A stretch of 28,637 bases of DNA from the NCBI GenBank assembly GCA_002316345.1, contig DCDI01000127.1, positions 1 to 28,637 on the forward strand. The letters run 5' to 3'. Origin of the DNA: Phyllobacteriaceae bacterium UBA1059 (GTDB taxonomy: Bacteria; Pseudomonadota; Alphaproteobacteria; Rhizobiales; Rhizobiaceae). Each line of letters starts with the position of its first letter. Position 1 is the first letter of the stretch. The notes under the pieces were generated by a model. The model saw only the letters and a list, made by a program, of their open reading frames with translations. It had not been told where the DNA came from and made no database searches. Made by a program: the position numbers and the translations under genes. Shown here one piece after another: positions 14,543 to 23,449 of the stretch.

Positions 14543-16222
14543 CTACGATTTCCCGTAATGCGCGGCAACGAAGTCCGTCGAGAACTTGCCGCTTTCCACA
14601 TCGCTGTCCAACAGAGACCTATCCCGTTCAGTCGGCGAGCCATAACCGCCCGCTCCCGGCGTCTCGATCACGGCTGCCATATCGGGTGTCAGGCGGATGC
14701 CGGTCGCCTTGGAGGGCAGGCTTTGTTCCCCACCTTGCCCGTCCAGCTTCAGAAACCGGCCAGGTCTGCCGGCTTTGCCGCCGAAGATACCCCAGGGCTG
14801 ATTCCGGAACCGCTCGCCCACGCCGTTGAATTCGCAATCATGATCGACGGGCCGAATGGTGCGACGGATGCCGAGACCACCGCGGAACCGCCCTGCCCCG
14901 CCGGAGTCTTCCACCAGCGCATATTCTTCGACCCGAAGCGGATACTCGATCTCGATCGCTTCCACCGGAAGATTGGAGGTGTTGGTGATGTTGACCTGAA
15001 CACCGTCCTTGCCGTCCTTGGTTGCCCGCGCACCCATGCCGCCGCCAAGGGTTTCGAGATAGATGTACTGCTTGTTTGAACGTGGATCGATACCGGCGAA
15101 GACCGCGCTGGTATTCGCGCCATTGGCCGCACCGATTGCCCGGTCCGGCAGCGCGTTCGCCAGAGCGCCGATCACCACATCAACCACGCGCTGGCAGGTA
15201 TTCGCGCGCAACGCGACGGAAGCAGGTGCAACGCAATTCACGAAGGAGCCAAGCGGCGCCCGGATTTCCACCGCGTCGAAAATGCCTTGATTGTTCGGCA
15301 CTTCCGGATCGAGCAAAGCCTTGAGCGAAAAGCAGACCGCCGATTGTGTCGCATTCAGGGTCAGGTTGAAGTTGCCGGGAACCTGTTTGTGGGAACCCTC
15401 AAAATCAAAGACGATGTTTTCGCCGGATTTGCGAATTACCAGGTTGATCTTGATGTCCTCGGTGCCAGCGCCATCATCGTCCATGACATCGGAAAACGCG
15501 TATTCGCCATCCGGCAACTGAGCGATGGCACCCCGCATCCGCAAATTCGTGCGGCGCACGATGTCTTCGAACACGGCTTCCATATAGGATGCGCTGCTGC
15601 GAGCCATGAACTCCTGCAGGCGCCGTTCTCCAAGACGAGCAGCCGCGATCTGAGCATTGAGATCGCCTTTTCGCTCTTCAGGCAGGCGCATGTTCAGGAG
15701 CAGAATGCGCATCATGTCGTCCTGCAGCGCACCCTTGTTATATAGACGAACGATCGGGATCCGAAGGCCTTCCTTGTAGATCTCATCAAGCCCGCCAGAC
15801 ATGGAGCCGATGGCAGCACCGCCGACATCTGCATGATGCACGATGTTGGCAACGAAGCCGACTAAACGCCCTTCACCGAACACGGGGATCGCAAGGTTGA
15901 TGTCGGGCAGATGGGTCCCGCCGGCGACATGCGGGTCATTTCCGATGAAGATATCGCCTGGCGCGATCGTGTCGCCATACTGGTCGAGAATGTACTTCAT
16001 CAGGCCGGCCATCGAGGCCAGATGGATCGGAAGCGCATATTCCGCCTGCACGATCAGCCGCCCTTGCGCATCGGCAATCGCCGTGGAGTGATCGTGCCGC
16101 TCCTTGATGTTGGTGGAAAAAGCGCTGCGCATGATCGTCAGGAAGCACTCGTCCGTGACCGACTTCAGCCCATTCCAGCTGATTTCGAGCGCGATCGGGT
16201 CGAGCGGCGTTTTATTGAGCAT
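14543..16222 (-). CDS. Hydantoinase B / 5-oxoprolinase-like subunit (HyuB family)
   Basis: This 559-residue protein is colinear with HyuB: an N-terminal LEISWNGLKSVTDECFLTIMRSAFSTNIKERHD, then FIGNDPHVAGGTHLPDINLAIPVF, the block HHADVGGAAIGSMSG with likely metal-binding His/Asp residues, and the Gly-rich C-terminus ETPGAGGYGSP. It works with HyuA as an ATP-dependent amidohydrolase opening hydantoin-, 5-oxoproline- or lactam-type rings, or as an acetone-carboxylase-type partner. The length fits hydantoinase B subunits. The start overlaps the hyuA end by 11 bases and has GGAG 7 bases upstream, so the two subunits are coupled. No acetone-carboxylase gamma subunit follows, which favours a hydantoinase/oxoprolinase role. 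Confidence 0.9.
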   Translation of the reverse strand: MLNKTPLDPIALEISWNGLKSVTDECFLTIMRSAFSTNIKERHDHSTAIADAQGRLIVQAEYALPIHLASMAGLMKYILDQYGDTIAPGDIFIGNDPHVAGGTHLPDINLAIPVFGEGRLVGFVANIVHHADVGGAAIGSMSGGLDEIYKEGLRIPIVRLYNKGALQDDMMRILLLNMRLPEERKGDLNAQIAAARLGERRLQEFMARSSASYMEAVFEDIVRRTNLRMRGAIAQLPDGEYAFSDVMDDDGAGTEDIKINLVIRKSGENIVFDFEGSHKQVPGNFNLTLNATQSAVCFSLKALLDPEVPNNQGIFDAVEIRAPLGSFVNCVAPASVALRANTCQRVVDVVIGALANALPDRAIGAANGANTSAVFAGIDPRSNKQYIYLETLGGGMGARATKDGKDGVQVNITNTSNLPVEAIEIEYPLRVEEYALVEDSGGAGRFRGGLGIRRTIRPVDHDCEFNGVGERFRNQPWGIFGGKAGRPGRFLKLDGQGGEQSLPSKATGIRLTPDMAAVIETPGAGGYGSPTERDRSLLDSDVESGKFSTDFVAAHYGKS

Positions 16223-18266
16223 CGTCGATCTCCAGAATAAGGCTTAGCGCCGGGTCGACGGTCAGGGTCGCCCATGGCGGCACCACAGTCGTGGTGTCGA
16301 ACTGCGTAATGATCGCCGGCCCTTGAATCTGCACGCCTGCTTCCAGCGTGCTGCGCGGATAGATCGGCGTGGACACCGGCTTGTCCTCGTTGAACCACAC
16401 ATCGTGATGCTCGGACGCCGTCGCCGGTCCCACTGGTTGCTCGGATAACGGCTCGATCTGGCTCAAGCGCGCAACGGCCTTCATGCGCACATTCATGATC
16501 TCGACCGGCGCATCCCGGTCCACATGGCCGTAGGAGCGCTGATGTGCTTCAAAGAAGGCTTCCTTCAGGGCATCTGTGTCCGGCAGTCTTGGAACATCGC
16601 CCGGCTGTCCGACGGTGACCGGAAGCTCGTAATTCTGGCCGACATAGCGCATGTCCAGGGTGAGAAGGCGGTAGGCATCGTCGATCCCTTGCGCTTCCGC
16701 TGCAATCCACTGCTGCGCCTGCTCATCCAAGCCTGAAACCGCGGCTTCGATCGCGGCAAGCGGCCCATCAAGTGGCGTGCGGCAGGTAAAAACGAAGTTC
16801 TCCTGCAGGTCAGCCTCGATCAACCCCTCCGCGCAGAGAATGCCCGGCGCTGCCGGTACGATGATCCGTTTGATGCCAAGCGACTTCGCGACGTCCGCCG
16901 CATGCAGACCGCCAGCGCCACCGAACGGCATCAACGCGAAGTCGCGCGGATCATGACCCTTCTGGGTGGACACTGCGCGGATCGCCCGCGTCATGTTCGA
17001 CGACACGATGCCGCATATTCCCAAGGCTGCCTTCACAACCGAAATGCCCAGCGGCTCTGCGATCGTCTTGACCGCTTCCAGCGCCTTTTCACGGTCGATG
17101 ATCATGCCGCCACCGGCCAGCGAAGCCGGCAGTCGTCCGAGAACCACGTTGGCGTCAGACACGGTCGGCTTCGTGCCGCCCTTGCAGTAGCAGGCCGGTC
17201 CGGGAACGGCGCCGGCGCTTTCGGGACCGACCTTCATCAACCCGTCCGGGCCGATATGGGCGATCGACCCGCCGCCGGCACCGACCGTGTGGATGTCGAC
17301 CATCGGCAAACGGATGCGGAAGCCGGCAATGTCGCGCACATGGGCGATTTCCGTTTCACCGTCGCGGATCAAGCAAACATCCGTGCTGGTGCCGCCGATA
17401 TCCAGCGTGATCACATCGTTCATATCCGACTTGCGACCGGCCGCGGCCGCACCAACGGCACCCGCCGCGGGGCCCGACAACGCGGTACGCACCGGGTATT
17501 CCAGCGCCTTGTCCACCGACATCAGACCGCCGCTCGACTGGAAGATGCCGAACTTGGCATTCGGTGCCACCTGGGCGATCGCGCCCTTCAGCCGTTCCAT
17601 ATAGCGGCCGACTTCCGGCTGCAGGAACGCGTTGATCAAGGTCGTCGAGAAGCGCTCGAATTCACGGAACTCCGGCTGCACTTCACTGGAAATCGAAACG
17701 TAAGTGTCAGGCATCGCCGTGCGGATGGCCGCAGCGATACGCTGTTCGTGCACGGGATTGAGGAAGGAAAACAGCAGGCAGACGGCGATGCTCTCGGATT
17801 GTGGCCCAGCCTGCAACTCCGTCACCAGCCGCTCGATCTCGGCATCCGTGAGTTCGGTGATGATCTCGCCGCGCGACCCGATGCGCTCGGTCACTTCCAA
17901 ACGGTTGCTGCGCGTGACCAGCGGCGCGGGCGCATCTTCCTGAAGGTCGTAGATCAGCGGACGAACCTGGCGGCCGATCTCAACGAGATCGCGGAAACCT
18001 TCAGTGGTCACAAGGCGGACGGTTGCACCCTTGCGCTGGAGCAGAGCATTCGTTGCAACAGTGGTGCCATGGGCAAAGCGCGCAATGTCCTCGCCGACGA
18101 TGCCGGTTTTCTGCTGAAGCTCCTTCAGGCCCTCGAGGATCGCGCGCGATGGATCATCGGGCGTGGAGGGGCGCTTGTGGATGTGGGCGACGCCGGTGCG
18201 CAGGTCGCGTGCAGAAAAATCCGTGAATGTGCCACCCACATCCACGCCGACGATCCAGTCAGCCAT
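16212..18266 (-). CDS. Hydantoinase A / 5-oxoprolinase-like ATPase subunit (HyuA family)
   Basis: This 684-residue protein starts with the ASKHA phosphate-binding loop VGVDVGGTFTDF (about 6-17) and has the second phosphate loop TLDIGGTSTDVCLI. Also present are HTVGAGGGSIAHI, a PACYCKGGTKPTVSDANVVLGRL segment and FGGAGGLHAADVA, all standard for N-methylhydantoinase A/5-oxoprolinase. The subunit is thought to activate the substrate with ATP before hydrolysis by HyuB. The start ATG 18264-18266 is the first codon of the ASKHA domain; the ribosome-binding site (GAGAGA) is modest. It is the first gene of a unit with hyuB and the nadX-like gene, preceded by the shared palindromic operator. Its substrate could be a hydantoin, 5-oxoproline, pyrrole-type or other cyclic amide. 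Confidence 0.91.
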   Translation of the reverse strand: MADWIVGVDVGGTFTDFSARDLRTGVAHIHKRPSTPDDPSRAILEGLKELQQKTGIVGEDIARFAHGTTVATNALLQRKGATVRLVTTEGFRDLVEIGRQVRPLIYDLQEDAPAPLVTRSNRLEVTERIGSRGEIITELTDAEIERLVTELQAGPQSESIAVCLLFSFLNPVHEQRIAAAIRTAMPDTYVSISSEVQPEFREFERFSTTLINAFLQPEVGRYMERLKGAIAQVAPNAKFGIFQSSGGLMSVDKALEYPVRTALSGPAAGAVGAAAAGRKSDMNDVITLDIGGTSTDVCLIRDGETEIAHVRDIAGFRIRLPMVDIHTVGAGGGSIAHIGPDGLMKVGPESAGAVPGPACYCKGGTKPTVSDANVVLGRLPASLAGGGMIIDREKALEAVKTIAEPLGISVVKAALGICGIVSSNMTRAIRAVSTQKGHDPRDFALMPFGGAGGLHAADVAKSLGIKRIIVPAAPGILCAEGLIEADLQENFVFTCRTPLDGPLAAIEAAVSGLDEQAQQWIAAEAQGIDDAYRLLTLDMRYVGQNYELPVTVGQPGDVPRLPDTDALKEAFFEAHQRSYGHVDRDAPVEIMNVRMKAVARLSQIEPLSEQPVGPATASEHHDVWFNEDKPVSTPIYPRSTLEAGVQIQGPAIITQFDTTTVVPPWATLTVDPALSLILEIDDAQ

Positions 18267-18319
18267 TCTTGGTTCTCTCGCAATTTCAAAGGGCGGTTTG
18301 TTCCACCCCGTATTCCCAT

Positions 18320-18349
18320 TCAGTATCCATATGGAATACCGAAAAGCAA
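18320..18349 (-). promoter_or_regulatory. Candidate operator/promoter B upstream of hyuA-like gene
   Basis: TCAGTAT (18320-18326), nine bases, then ATACCGA (18336-18342) form a near-perfect 23-bp palindrome centred on CCATATGG. Read on the - strand, TTGCTT (complement of 18344-18349) and GATACT (complement of 18322-18327), 16 bp apart, are a plausible weak -35/-10. The palindrome would cover the spacer and -10, as a repressor site does. The same half-sites and spacing recur at 21743-21765 and, with two mismatches, at 28541-28563. Confidence 0.6.
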
Positions 18350-18407
18350 CCGTCGTTTTTAGTGATGCTAAAGCTTTCCGCTTTGTCGGTCCGCCTTAGC
18401 GGTGCCA

Positions 18408-19196
18408 TCAGTGACCTGTCAGACCAGCCAAGAACCGCTGACAACGCTCGGTCTCGGGAGAAAACAAAACCTTCGATGAAGGCCCCTGCTCCACGATTTG
18501 CCCAGCTTCCATGAAAATCGTGCGGTCGGACGCATGCCGGGCAAAGTCCATCTCATGCGTTGCGATCAGCATCGTCATTCCGGAATCGCGTACCTCACGA
18601 ATGACGTTCAAAACTTCCTGGACGGTTTCCGGATCAAGCGCAGACGTCGGTTCATCGAACAGCATGATCTTTGGCTCCATCGCCAGCGCGCGCGCGATCG
18701 CGACCCGTTGTTGCTGGCCGCCGGATAACTGTCGCGGAAAGCTGCCGCTCTTGTCGCCGAGGCCGACGCGGTTCAGGAGGTCCATGCCCCGTTCCCGTAC
18801 GGCGGCGGCGTCATGCCTGCGAACAAGCCTGGGGCCCGCTGTCACGTTTTCAAGCGCCGTCATGTGTGGAAACAGGTTGAAACTCTGGAACACCATGCCG
18901 ACGTCCTCGCGCTGTCGCGCAAGGATCTTGGCACTATGGATGCGCCGGCCTCCGCTAGTCGTTTCTGCACCGATCTCCTCGTCACCAACCGTGATGGTCC
19001 CGCTTGTGATCGTCTCAAGCGTGTTGATGCAACGAAGCAGCGTGCTTTTGCCCGAACCACTTGGACCAATCAGGGCAATAGCCTCGCCCTGGTTCACGGA
19101 AAGGGAGACACCCTTTAGCGCGACGTAGGCGCCGTAATGTTTGACGACGTCGCGCAGTTGAAGAAACGCTTGCGGATGAGCAGGCATCGTCACCAT
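18408..19196 (-). CDS. Polar amino-acid ABC transporter ATPase (GlnQ family)
   Basis: This 262-residue ATPase has Walker A GPSGSGKST (44-52), signature LSGGQQQR (157-164), Walker B IMLFDE (177-182), the standard DEPTSALDPE and switch His 214. ATG 19196 is favoured because GGAGG lies 8 bases upstream, inside the end of the permease gene; the stop-to-start distance is 3 bases. It closes unit A (binding protein, DapA-like lyase, permease, ATPase). The stop is followed by about 140 bases containing the hyuA promoter region, so read-through into hyuA is possible. Confidence 0.93.
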   Translation of the reverse strand: MVTMPAHPQAFLQLRDVVKHYGAYVALKGVSLSVNQGEAIALIGPSGSGKSTLLRCINTLETITSGTITVGDEEIGAETTSGGRRIHSAKILARQREDVGMVFQSFNLFPHMTALENVTAGPRLVRRHDAAAVRERGMDLLNRVGLGDKSGSFPRQLSGGQQQRVAIARALAMEPKIMLFDEPTSALDPETVQEVLNVIREVRDSGMTMLIATHEMDFARHASDRTIFMEAGQIVEQGPSSKVLFSPETERCQRFLAGLTGH

Positions 19197-19199
19197 GAC

Positions 19200-19916
19200 T
19201 TAAGCCTCCGCATTCTTGGCAAGGGGTTGGGCCACCCCGCTTCTTGCATCGGCAAACCAGCGTGAATTGCGTCGCTCGAAGGCATTCTGAAGCAACGTCC
19301 AGATCGCGGTCGCGGCAAGATAATAGATCGTGGCGACGGTCAGCGCTTCCAGCACTCGGAAGTTGGATTGGGTGAGATTATCGGTGGCCCGAAACAGCTC
19401 GGTCATCGAGATTACCGAAACGAGCGACGTGTTCTTCAACTGGCGGACAAATTCGTTACCCAGCGGCGGAACCGCAATACGCAGGGCCTGCGGAAAGATG
19501 ATCCAGCGCATGATGGTAAATGGGCGCATTCCGATGGCTTTGGATGCTTCCCATTGCGCCACCGGAACCGCCGAAAGCGAAGAGCGTACGATCTCCGCGA
19601 CGTAAGGGCTTTCCGACAGCATGAGCCCGATGATGGCAGCCTCCACCACGGACAGGCGGACGCCCATCTGCGGCAGCGCGCTGTAAAGAAATACAAGTTG
19701 CACCAGGAGCGGCGTGGCGCGGAAAAAGGCGACATAGCCTTGGTAAAAGGCCCGCGTCACGAAGGTGTCGATTCGACCGATCAAGGCGACGATCGTGCCC
19801 AGCACGATCGCCAGAACCAGGGTCAACAGCGTCAACCAGATCGTGGTCCACAAACCGCTAAGAATGGCGGGATGGACGAGGTTGTGAAAGAATACCGACC
19901 AATCCCAGACAGTCAT
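19200..19916 (-). CDS. Polar amino-acid ABC transporter permease (single subunit)
   Basis: This 238-residue permease has the GlnP/HisM pattern: FFRATPLLVQLVFLYSALPQMGV and the EAA-type loop EASKAIGMRPFTIMRWIIFPQALRIAVPP. Only one permease gene is present in this unit, in contrast to the two in the + strand importer, so the channel is probably a homodimer or shares a subunit encoded elsewhere. The start has GGAGG 8 bases upstream. It lies 22 bases after the DapA-like gene and is followed 3 bases later by the ATPase. Confidence 0.9.
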   Translation of the reverse strand: MTVWDWSVFFHNLVHPAILSGLWTTIWLTLLTLVLAIVLGTIVALIGRIDTFVTRAFYQGYVAFFRATPLLVQLVFLYSALPQMGVRLSVVEAAIIGLMLSESPYVAEIVRSSLSAVPVAQWEASKAIGMRPFTIMRWIIFPQALRIAVPPLGNEFVRQLKNTSLVSVISMTELFRATDNLTQSNFRVLEALTVATIYYLAATAIWTLLQNAFERRNSRWFADARSGVAQPLAKNAEA

Positions 19917-19938
19917 CGCCGTTTCCTCCCAGCTCAGT

Positions 19939-20838
19939 TCAGAACGGCTGGACGCCCGCCTTGTCGAGCACCGCCTTGAAGCGATCGCGCAGATCCTGCG
20001 GGCTCGGCGTCATCGGCTCGCGCGGCTCACCAAGTGGCAACCCGCGCAAGGCCGCCCCTGCCTTGGCCAACGGCACATATCCGTTCAACAACATGAAGTT
20101 GAGGATCGGCCAGAGCTTGTCCCAGACTTGAAGCGCTGCCGGCAAATCCTTGTCGACGGAAATGCGATTGAAGAGCTCGACGCAAAGCTCGGGAACGAAA
20201 GTGGAAGCACCGATGATCGAGCCCGGCGCACCATGGGCGAGAACCGCCAGAAGTGCCGGGTCGGAGCCGGCCAGAACGGTTGGCGCATCCGGATTGGACA
20301 ACATGCGCATGGTTCGCGTGAAGCTGGCCGGGCTGTCCTTGATGTGGGAGACCAAGCCATCCTTCTTGAGGGTCACCATCTGCTCTTCGGTGATATCCAG
20401 CCCGGTGATGCCCGGAGTGTCGTAATAGATGATCGGGCCACCGGCGATCTTCACGATCTTGTCGAGGAACGTCTGGACTTCGGGGAATTTCAGGCGGTCG
20501 AAATAGGGCGTGACGACAAGCATCTGGTCGACACCGACGCTGCTTGCATGCTTGGCCAACTCAAGGGCATCGCGCACATTGTTCGAGCCCACATGAGCGA
20601 TCACGTCCGTCTTTCCCGAAGCGGTTTCGTGCGCGATTTCAAACACGCGCTTGCGTTCGGCTACCGTCAGGGCTGGGTGCTCGCCGGTCGATCCGCTGGC
20701 AACGATGCCATGAATGCCGGCGTCGATCTGCGTCTTGATCAAGCGGACATAGGCGGCTTCATCAATTGCCGATCCATCCTGATTGAACGGCGTGAGGATG
20801 GCACTCAAGATGCCCTTAAGTTCAGTTTTCACGTGCAT
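19939..20838 (-). CDS. DapA-superfamily lyase/aldolase (dihydrodipicolinate synthase/N-acetylneuraminate lyase family)
   Basis: The protein has 299 residues, the normal length of the family. It shows the pyruvate/keto-acid site GSTGE (about 49-53), the catalytic Tyr in PIIYYDTPG (about 139) and the Schiff-base Lys in HIKDS (about 167), so it is a class I aldolase-fold enzyme with an intact active site. The family includes DapA, NanA and keto-deoxy sugar-acid aldolases, and also hydroxypyrroline-carboxylate deaminases. The location inside an ABC importer operon, between the binding protein and the permease genes, argues for a catabolic lyase rather than lysine biosynthesis. I use ATG 20838, since the upstream frame to 20976 has no family sequence and overlaps the binding-protein gene. 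Confidence 0.86.
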   Translation of the reverse strand: MHVKTELKGILSAILTPFNQDGSAIDEAAYVRLIKTQIDAGIHGIVASGSTGEHPALTVAERKRVFEIAHETASGKTDVIAHVGSNNVRDALELAKHASSVGVDQMLVVTPYFDRLKFPEVQTFLDKIVKIAGGPIIYYDTPGITGLDITEEQMVTLKKDGLVSHIKDSPASFTRTMRMLSNPDAPTVLAGSDPALLAVLAHGAPGSIIGASTFVPELCVELFNRISVDKDLPAALQVWDKLWPILNFMLLNGYVPLAKAGAALRGLPLGEPREPMTPSPQDLRDRFKAVLDKAGVQPF

Positions 20839-20933
20839 ACCTTTGTTGAGCGGGAACTGTCTGGTCGAGCGCTCTTCAAAGAGGTGGCTCGAAAGAGCGC
20901 GAAAGCAGGGCGGCGCGCGCCCTGCCGATAGCG

Positions 20934-21722
20934 TCAGTTTGGCTTGGAACCGAGGGCGGCACTTTCGATGCCCCAAGTCTTCAGGACGGCGTTGTACGAG
21001 CCGTCCGCCTGCATGGAAGCGATGGCATCCGAAACCAGCTTGGCAAGATCATCGTTGTTTGCCTGGAAGCCGATACCAAGGAGATTGGGGCTGATGCCGG
21101 TGGCAATCTTCTTCAGGCCTTCGTTCTTCGTCATGTAATAGGAGATCAGCGAGTCCGTCGCGATGAAGGCTTCGACGCTGTCATTCTCGAGCGCACGAAT
21201 GGCAACCGGCTGCGTATCGAAAGCCTGGATAACGACCGCCGGCTTGCTCGCAGCTTCGCACTTGGCGCTCGCTTCCTGCAGAACCTTGAGGGAGCCTGAC
21301 CCCTGAAGCACGCTGACCGAGTGACCGCAAAGTCCGTCTACGCCTTCGATCTGCGTGGCCTGCTTCGTGACCACCGTCTGAGTTGCTTGGATATACGGCA
21401 CCATCTTGATGGCCTGTTCACGCTCCGGCGTGATGTACATGGCAGCGCAGACCATATCGAAGCGGTCAGCCTGCAAGGCAGGGATCAGGCCCTTGAAGTC
21501 GAGGCTGATGAATTCGGATGTTGCGCCGATCTTCTCGGCGATAGCGCCACACAGCGCGACATCGACGCCGGTCGGCTTTTGGTTCTCATCGAAGAACCCC
21601 CATGGCATTTGCGTGAGCGACGTACCAATCCGCAAATGGCTGGGCTTGTCTTGCGCCTGGGCGCCTGTGACTGCGGATAAACCGAGGACCGCCGCAAGGA
21701 TCGTGCTGGCAATAAGTCTCAT
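20934..21722 (-). CDS. Polar amino-acid ABC transporter substrate-binding protein (family 3)
   Basis: The protein has 262 residues and a clear signal peptide, MRLIASTILAAVLGLSAVTG, cleaved probably after AQA, so the mature start is QDKPSHLRIG. The ligand-binding fold shows RIGTSLTQMPWGFFDENQKPTGVDVALCGAIAEKIGA and DMVCAAMYITPEREQ. Asp replaces the common Glu/Asp-Arg context (YITPERE keeps the Arg expected to hold the carboxylate). ATG 21722 is chosen over 21728 because AAAGGGGA is then 6 bases upstream. It is the first gene of unit A, under a TTGACA promoter overlapped by the shared operator. Confidence 0.9.
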   Translation of the reverse strand: MRLIASTILAAVLGLSAVTGAQAQDKPSHLRIGTSLTQMPWGFFDENQKPTGVDVALCGAIAEKIGATSEFISLDFKGLIPALQADRFDMVCAAMYITPEREQAIKMVPYIQATQTVVTKQATQIEGVDGLCGHSVSVLQGSGSLKVLQEASAKCEAASKPAVVIQAFDTQPVAIRALENDSVEAFIATDSLISYYMTKNEGLKKIATGISPNLLGIGFQANNDDLAKLVSDAIASMQADGSYNAVLKTWGIESAALGSKPN

Positions 21723-21742
21723 GACCATTCCCCTTTGTTATT

Positions 21743-21777
21743 TCAGTATTTTGAACGTATACTGAGAAGGCTGTCAA
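21743..21777 (-). promoter_or_regulatory. Promoter with operator A upstream of the unit A binding-protein gene
   Basis: On the - strand a perfect TTGACA (complement of 21772-21777) is followed after 18 bp by CAAAAT (complement of 21748-21753, 4/6 to TATAAT). The operator TCAGTAT-N9-ATACTGA (21743-21765) is a perfect palindrome in its half-sites. It starts exactly 6 bp after the TTGACA and covers the spacer and -10, consistent with repression. The transcript would start about 20 bases before the start codon. Confidence 0.65.
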
Positions 21778-21976
21778 CAAGAAATTGCGTTTTTGCATTA
21801 GGGAAGGATGGCGGCGTCATGAACACAGCTTGCCGCCCAAAAAGTGATGCCTTTTAGAGGACTGGGAGGGGTGCTGCCGCTTTGTAGCCGCGCAGCATCC
21901 ATCGCCGACACGCCCAGGCTGGCATCCTTGTCGCCACCTGCCAAAGCGTGATCCGTGGCCTCAGCCGGGGCCCGTA
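21778..21976. other. Intergenic region after the GlcD-like gene; weak hairpin, no gene
   Basis: The spacer between the end of unit C and the promoter of unit A shows no gene. TGCTGC/GCAGCA (21872-21877 and 21892-21897) makes a 6-bp stem that could contribute to termination of unit C, but no U-tract follows it on the - strand. Confidence 0.3.
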
Positions 21977-23398
21977 TCAGGCAGGAATGACGCGACCCGG
22001 GTTCATGCGGTTGTCGGGATCGAACAGCGCCTTGATGCCGCGCATCATCTCCAACTCAACCACCGGCTTGTAGGCTTTCATCTCGGCGACATGCAGCGCA
22101 CCGATGCCGTGCTCCGCGCTGAAGGTGCCGTTCATTCCCGCCGCGATGTCATAGATCGCCTTGAAAACGTCCCTGCGGGTTTGCAGCGGATCGGACAGGC
22201 TTTCCCAACGCGATTTCTCGAACATGACGTTGTAGTGCAGATTGCCATCACCGACATGGCCCACCACGGCGACCTCGGCTGCGGCGAAAGCCTCGTCGAC
22301 CTTCTGCCTGGCGACCTGGAGGAAGCGCGGGATTTCAGCAATGGGAACGGCGATGTCGTGCGACATCCCCATCCCATACTTCTTGTGCGCTTCCGTCACG
22401 GTGTGCCTTAGTTTCCAGATGGCGGCGCGCTGGCTTTCATTGCTGGAAATCAATACATCCGAGATCTGGCCGTTTTCCATGGCCGTGCCCAGGATCTCCT
22501 GGAGACGGTCGCTGATATCGTCCTGTTCTCCCGCTGCAAGATCCACCAAGAGGAACCAGCCGACCTTCTCGTCATAGGGAACGACGATGTCGGGATAGAT
22601 CGCCTTCACGATCCGCACTTCGCTTCCCGAAATCAGCTCCATGGCGATGATCGACGTATCGAAGGCCCGTTTCAGCGGTTCGGTGAAGGCCGTGAGATTG
22701 GCGATGTCATCGAACGAAATAAGGGCTGCCGTCATCGAGCCCAGGCCGGGGAATAGCTTCAGCGACACGGCCGTAATCACGCCAAGCGAGCCCTCGCCCC
22801 CTATGAACAGGTGCTTCAGATCATAGCCGGTGTTGTTCTTGCGCAGCGTCCGCAGCCCGTTCCAGATGCGGCCGTCGGGCAGAACCACTTCCATGCCAAG
22901 CACGAGATCGCGGGTGTTGCCGTAGCGCACGACGGCTGTGCCGCCGGCGTTGGTCGAAACGTTTCCGCCGATCTGGCAACTGCCCTCGGCCCCTAGGCTC
23001 AAGGGAAACAGCTTGCCGACATTGGCCGCGGCTGCCTGGATGTCCGCCAGAATACAACCGGCCTCGGCCGTCAGCGAGCCGTCCACGGGATCAACCGCAA
23101 GAACGCGGTTCATACGGCTGAGGCAAAGAACGATGGAGCGACCGGACGTATCCGGCACCGCACCAAGACAGGTGCTAGTGTTTCCGCCCTGCGGGAAGAC
23201 CGCGATCTTGTGCTTGTGGCAGATCGCCAGCACAGCAGACACGTCTTGGGTACTGCCCGGCAAAGCCACGCAAATAGCCTCGCCCCGCGCCCGCCCCCAG
23301 AAGTCCTCGAGATACTTTTCCGTATCCGCTCCCGTCTTGACGAAGCTCTCGCCCAAACAAGCCTGGATCTCGGTGAGAACCTGATGATCGACGTCCAT
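21977..23398 (-). CDS. FAD-linked D-2-hydroxyacid dehydrogenase (GlcD/DLD family)
   Basis: This 473-residue protein has an N-terminal FAD-binding type 4 domain, with FPQGGNTSTCLGAVPD, the flavin-binding LSLGAEGSCQIGGNVSTNAGG and RYGNTRDLVLGMEVVLPDG. The C-terminal FAD-oxidase domain has the metal/substrate motif VGHVGDGNLHYNV and the hallmark SAEHGIG near the end. Members oxidise D-lactate, glycolate or D-2-hydroxyglutarate to the keto acid and reduce quinones or an electron-transfer flavoprotein. I use ATG 23398, preceded by GGCGGAAG, rather than the TTG at 23440. It is the last gene of unit C, directly behind a DapA-like lyase. The order lyase then hydroxyacid oxidation suggests that a D-2-hydroxyacid is a pathway product, but the substrate is unproven. 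Confidence 0.88.
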   Translation of the reverse strand: MDVDHQVLTEIQACLGESFVKTGADTEKYLEDFWGRARGEAICVALPGSTQDVSAVLAICHKHKIAVFPQGGNTSTCLGAVPDTSGRSIVLCLSRMNRVLAVDPVDGSLTAEAGCILADIQAAAANVGKLFPLSLGAEGSCQIGGNVSTNAGGTAVVRYGNTRDLVLGMEVVLPDGRIWNGLRTLRKNNTGYDLKHLFIGGEGSLGVITAVSLKLFPGLGSMTAALISFDDIANLTAFTEPLKRAFDTSIIAMELISGSEVRIVKAIYPDIVVPYDEKVGWFLLVDLAAGEQDDISDRLQEILGTAMENGQISDVLISSNESQRAAIWKLRHTVTEAHKKYGMGMSHDIAVPIAEIPRFLQVARQKVDEAFAAAEVAVVGHVGDGNLHYNVMFEKSRWESLSDPLQTRRDVFKAIYDIAAGMNGTFSAEHGIGALHVAEMKAYKPVVELEMMRGIKALFDPDNRMNPGRVIPA

Positions 23399-23449
23399 TT
23401 CGCTTCCGCCTGACGATAAACGCTGACAAACCTCGCTCAAGGCGAGAAC

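Noticed and set aside
14543..18266. Acetone carboxylase instead of hydantoinase/oxoprolinase for the HyuA/HyuB-like pair
   Set aside because: No gamma subunit gene is adjacent, the HyuB-like length (559 residues) fits hydantoinase B, and the neighbours are amino-acid transport and metabolism genes.
16902..18362. 486-codon + strand frame opposite the hyuA-like gene
   Set aside because: It is the antisense shadow of hyuA: the frame is His/Arg/Gly-rich with no domain, whereas the opposite strand encodes a complete ASKHA protein.
20839..20976. 46-residue N-terminal extension of the first DapA-like protein
   Set aside because: The extension has no family similarity, overlaps the binding-protein gene's end and lacks a ribosome-binding site; the conserved family start is at 20838.
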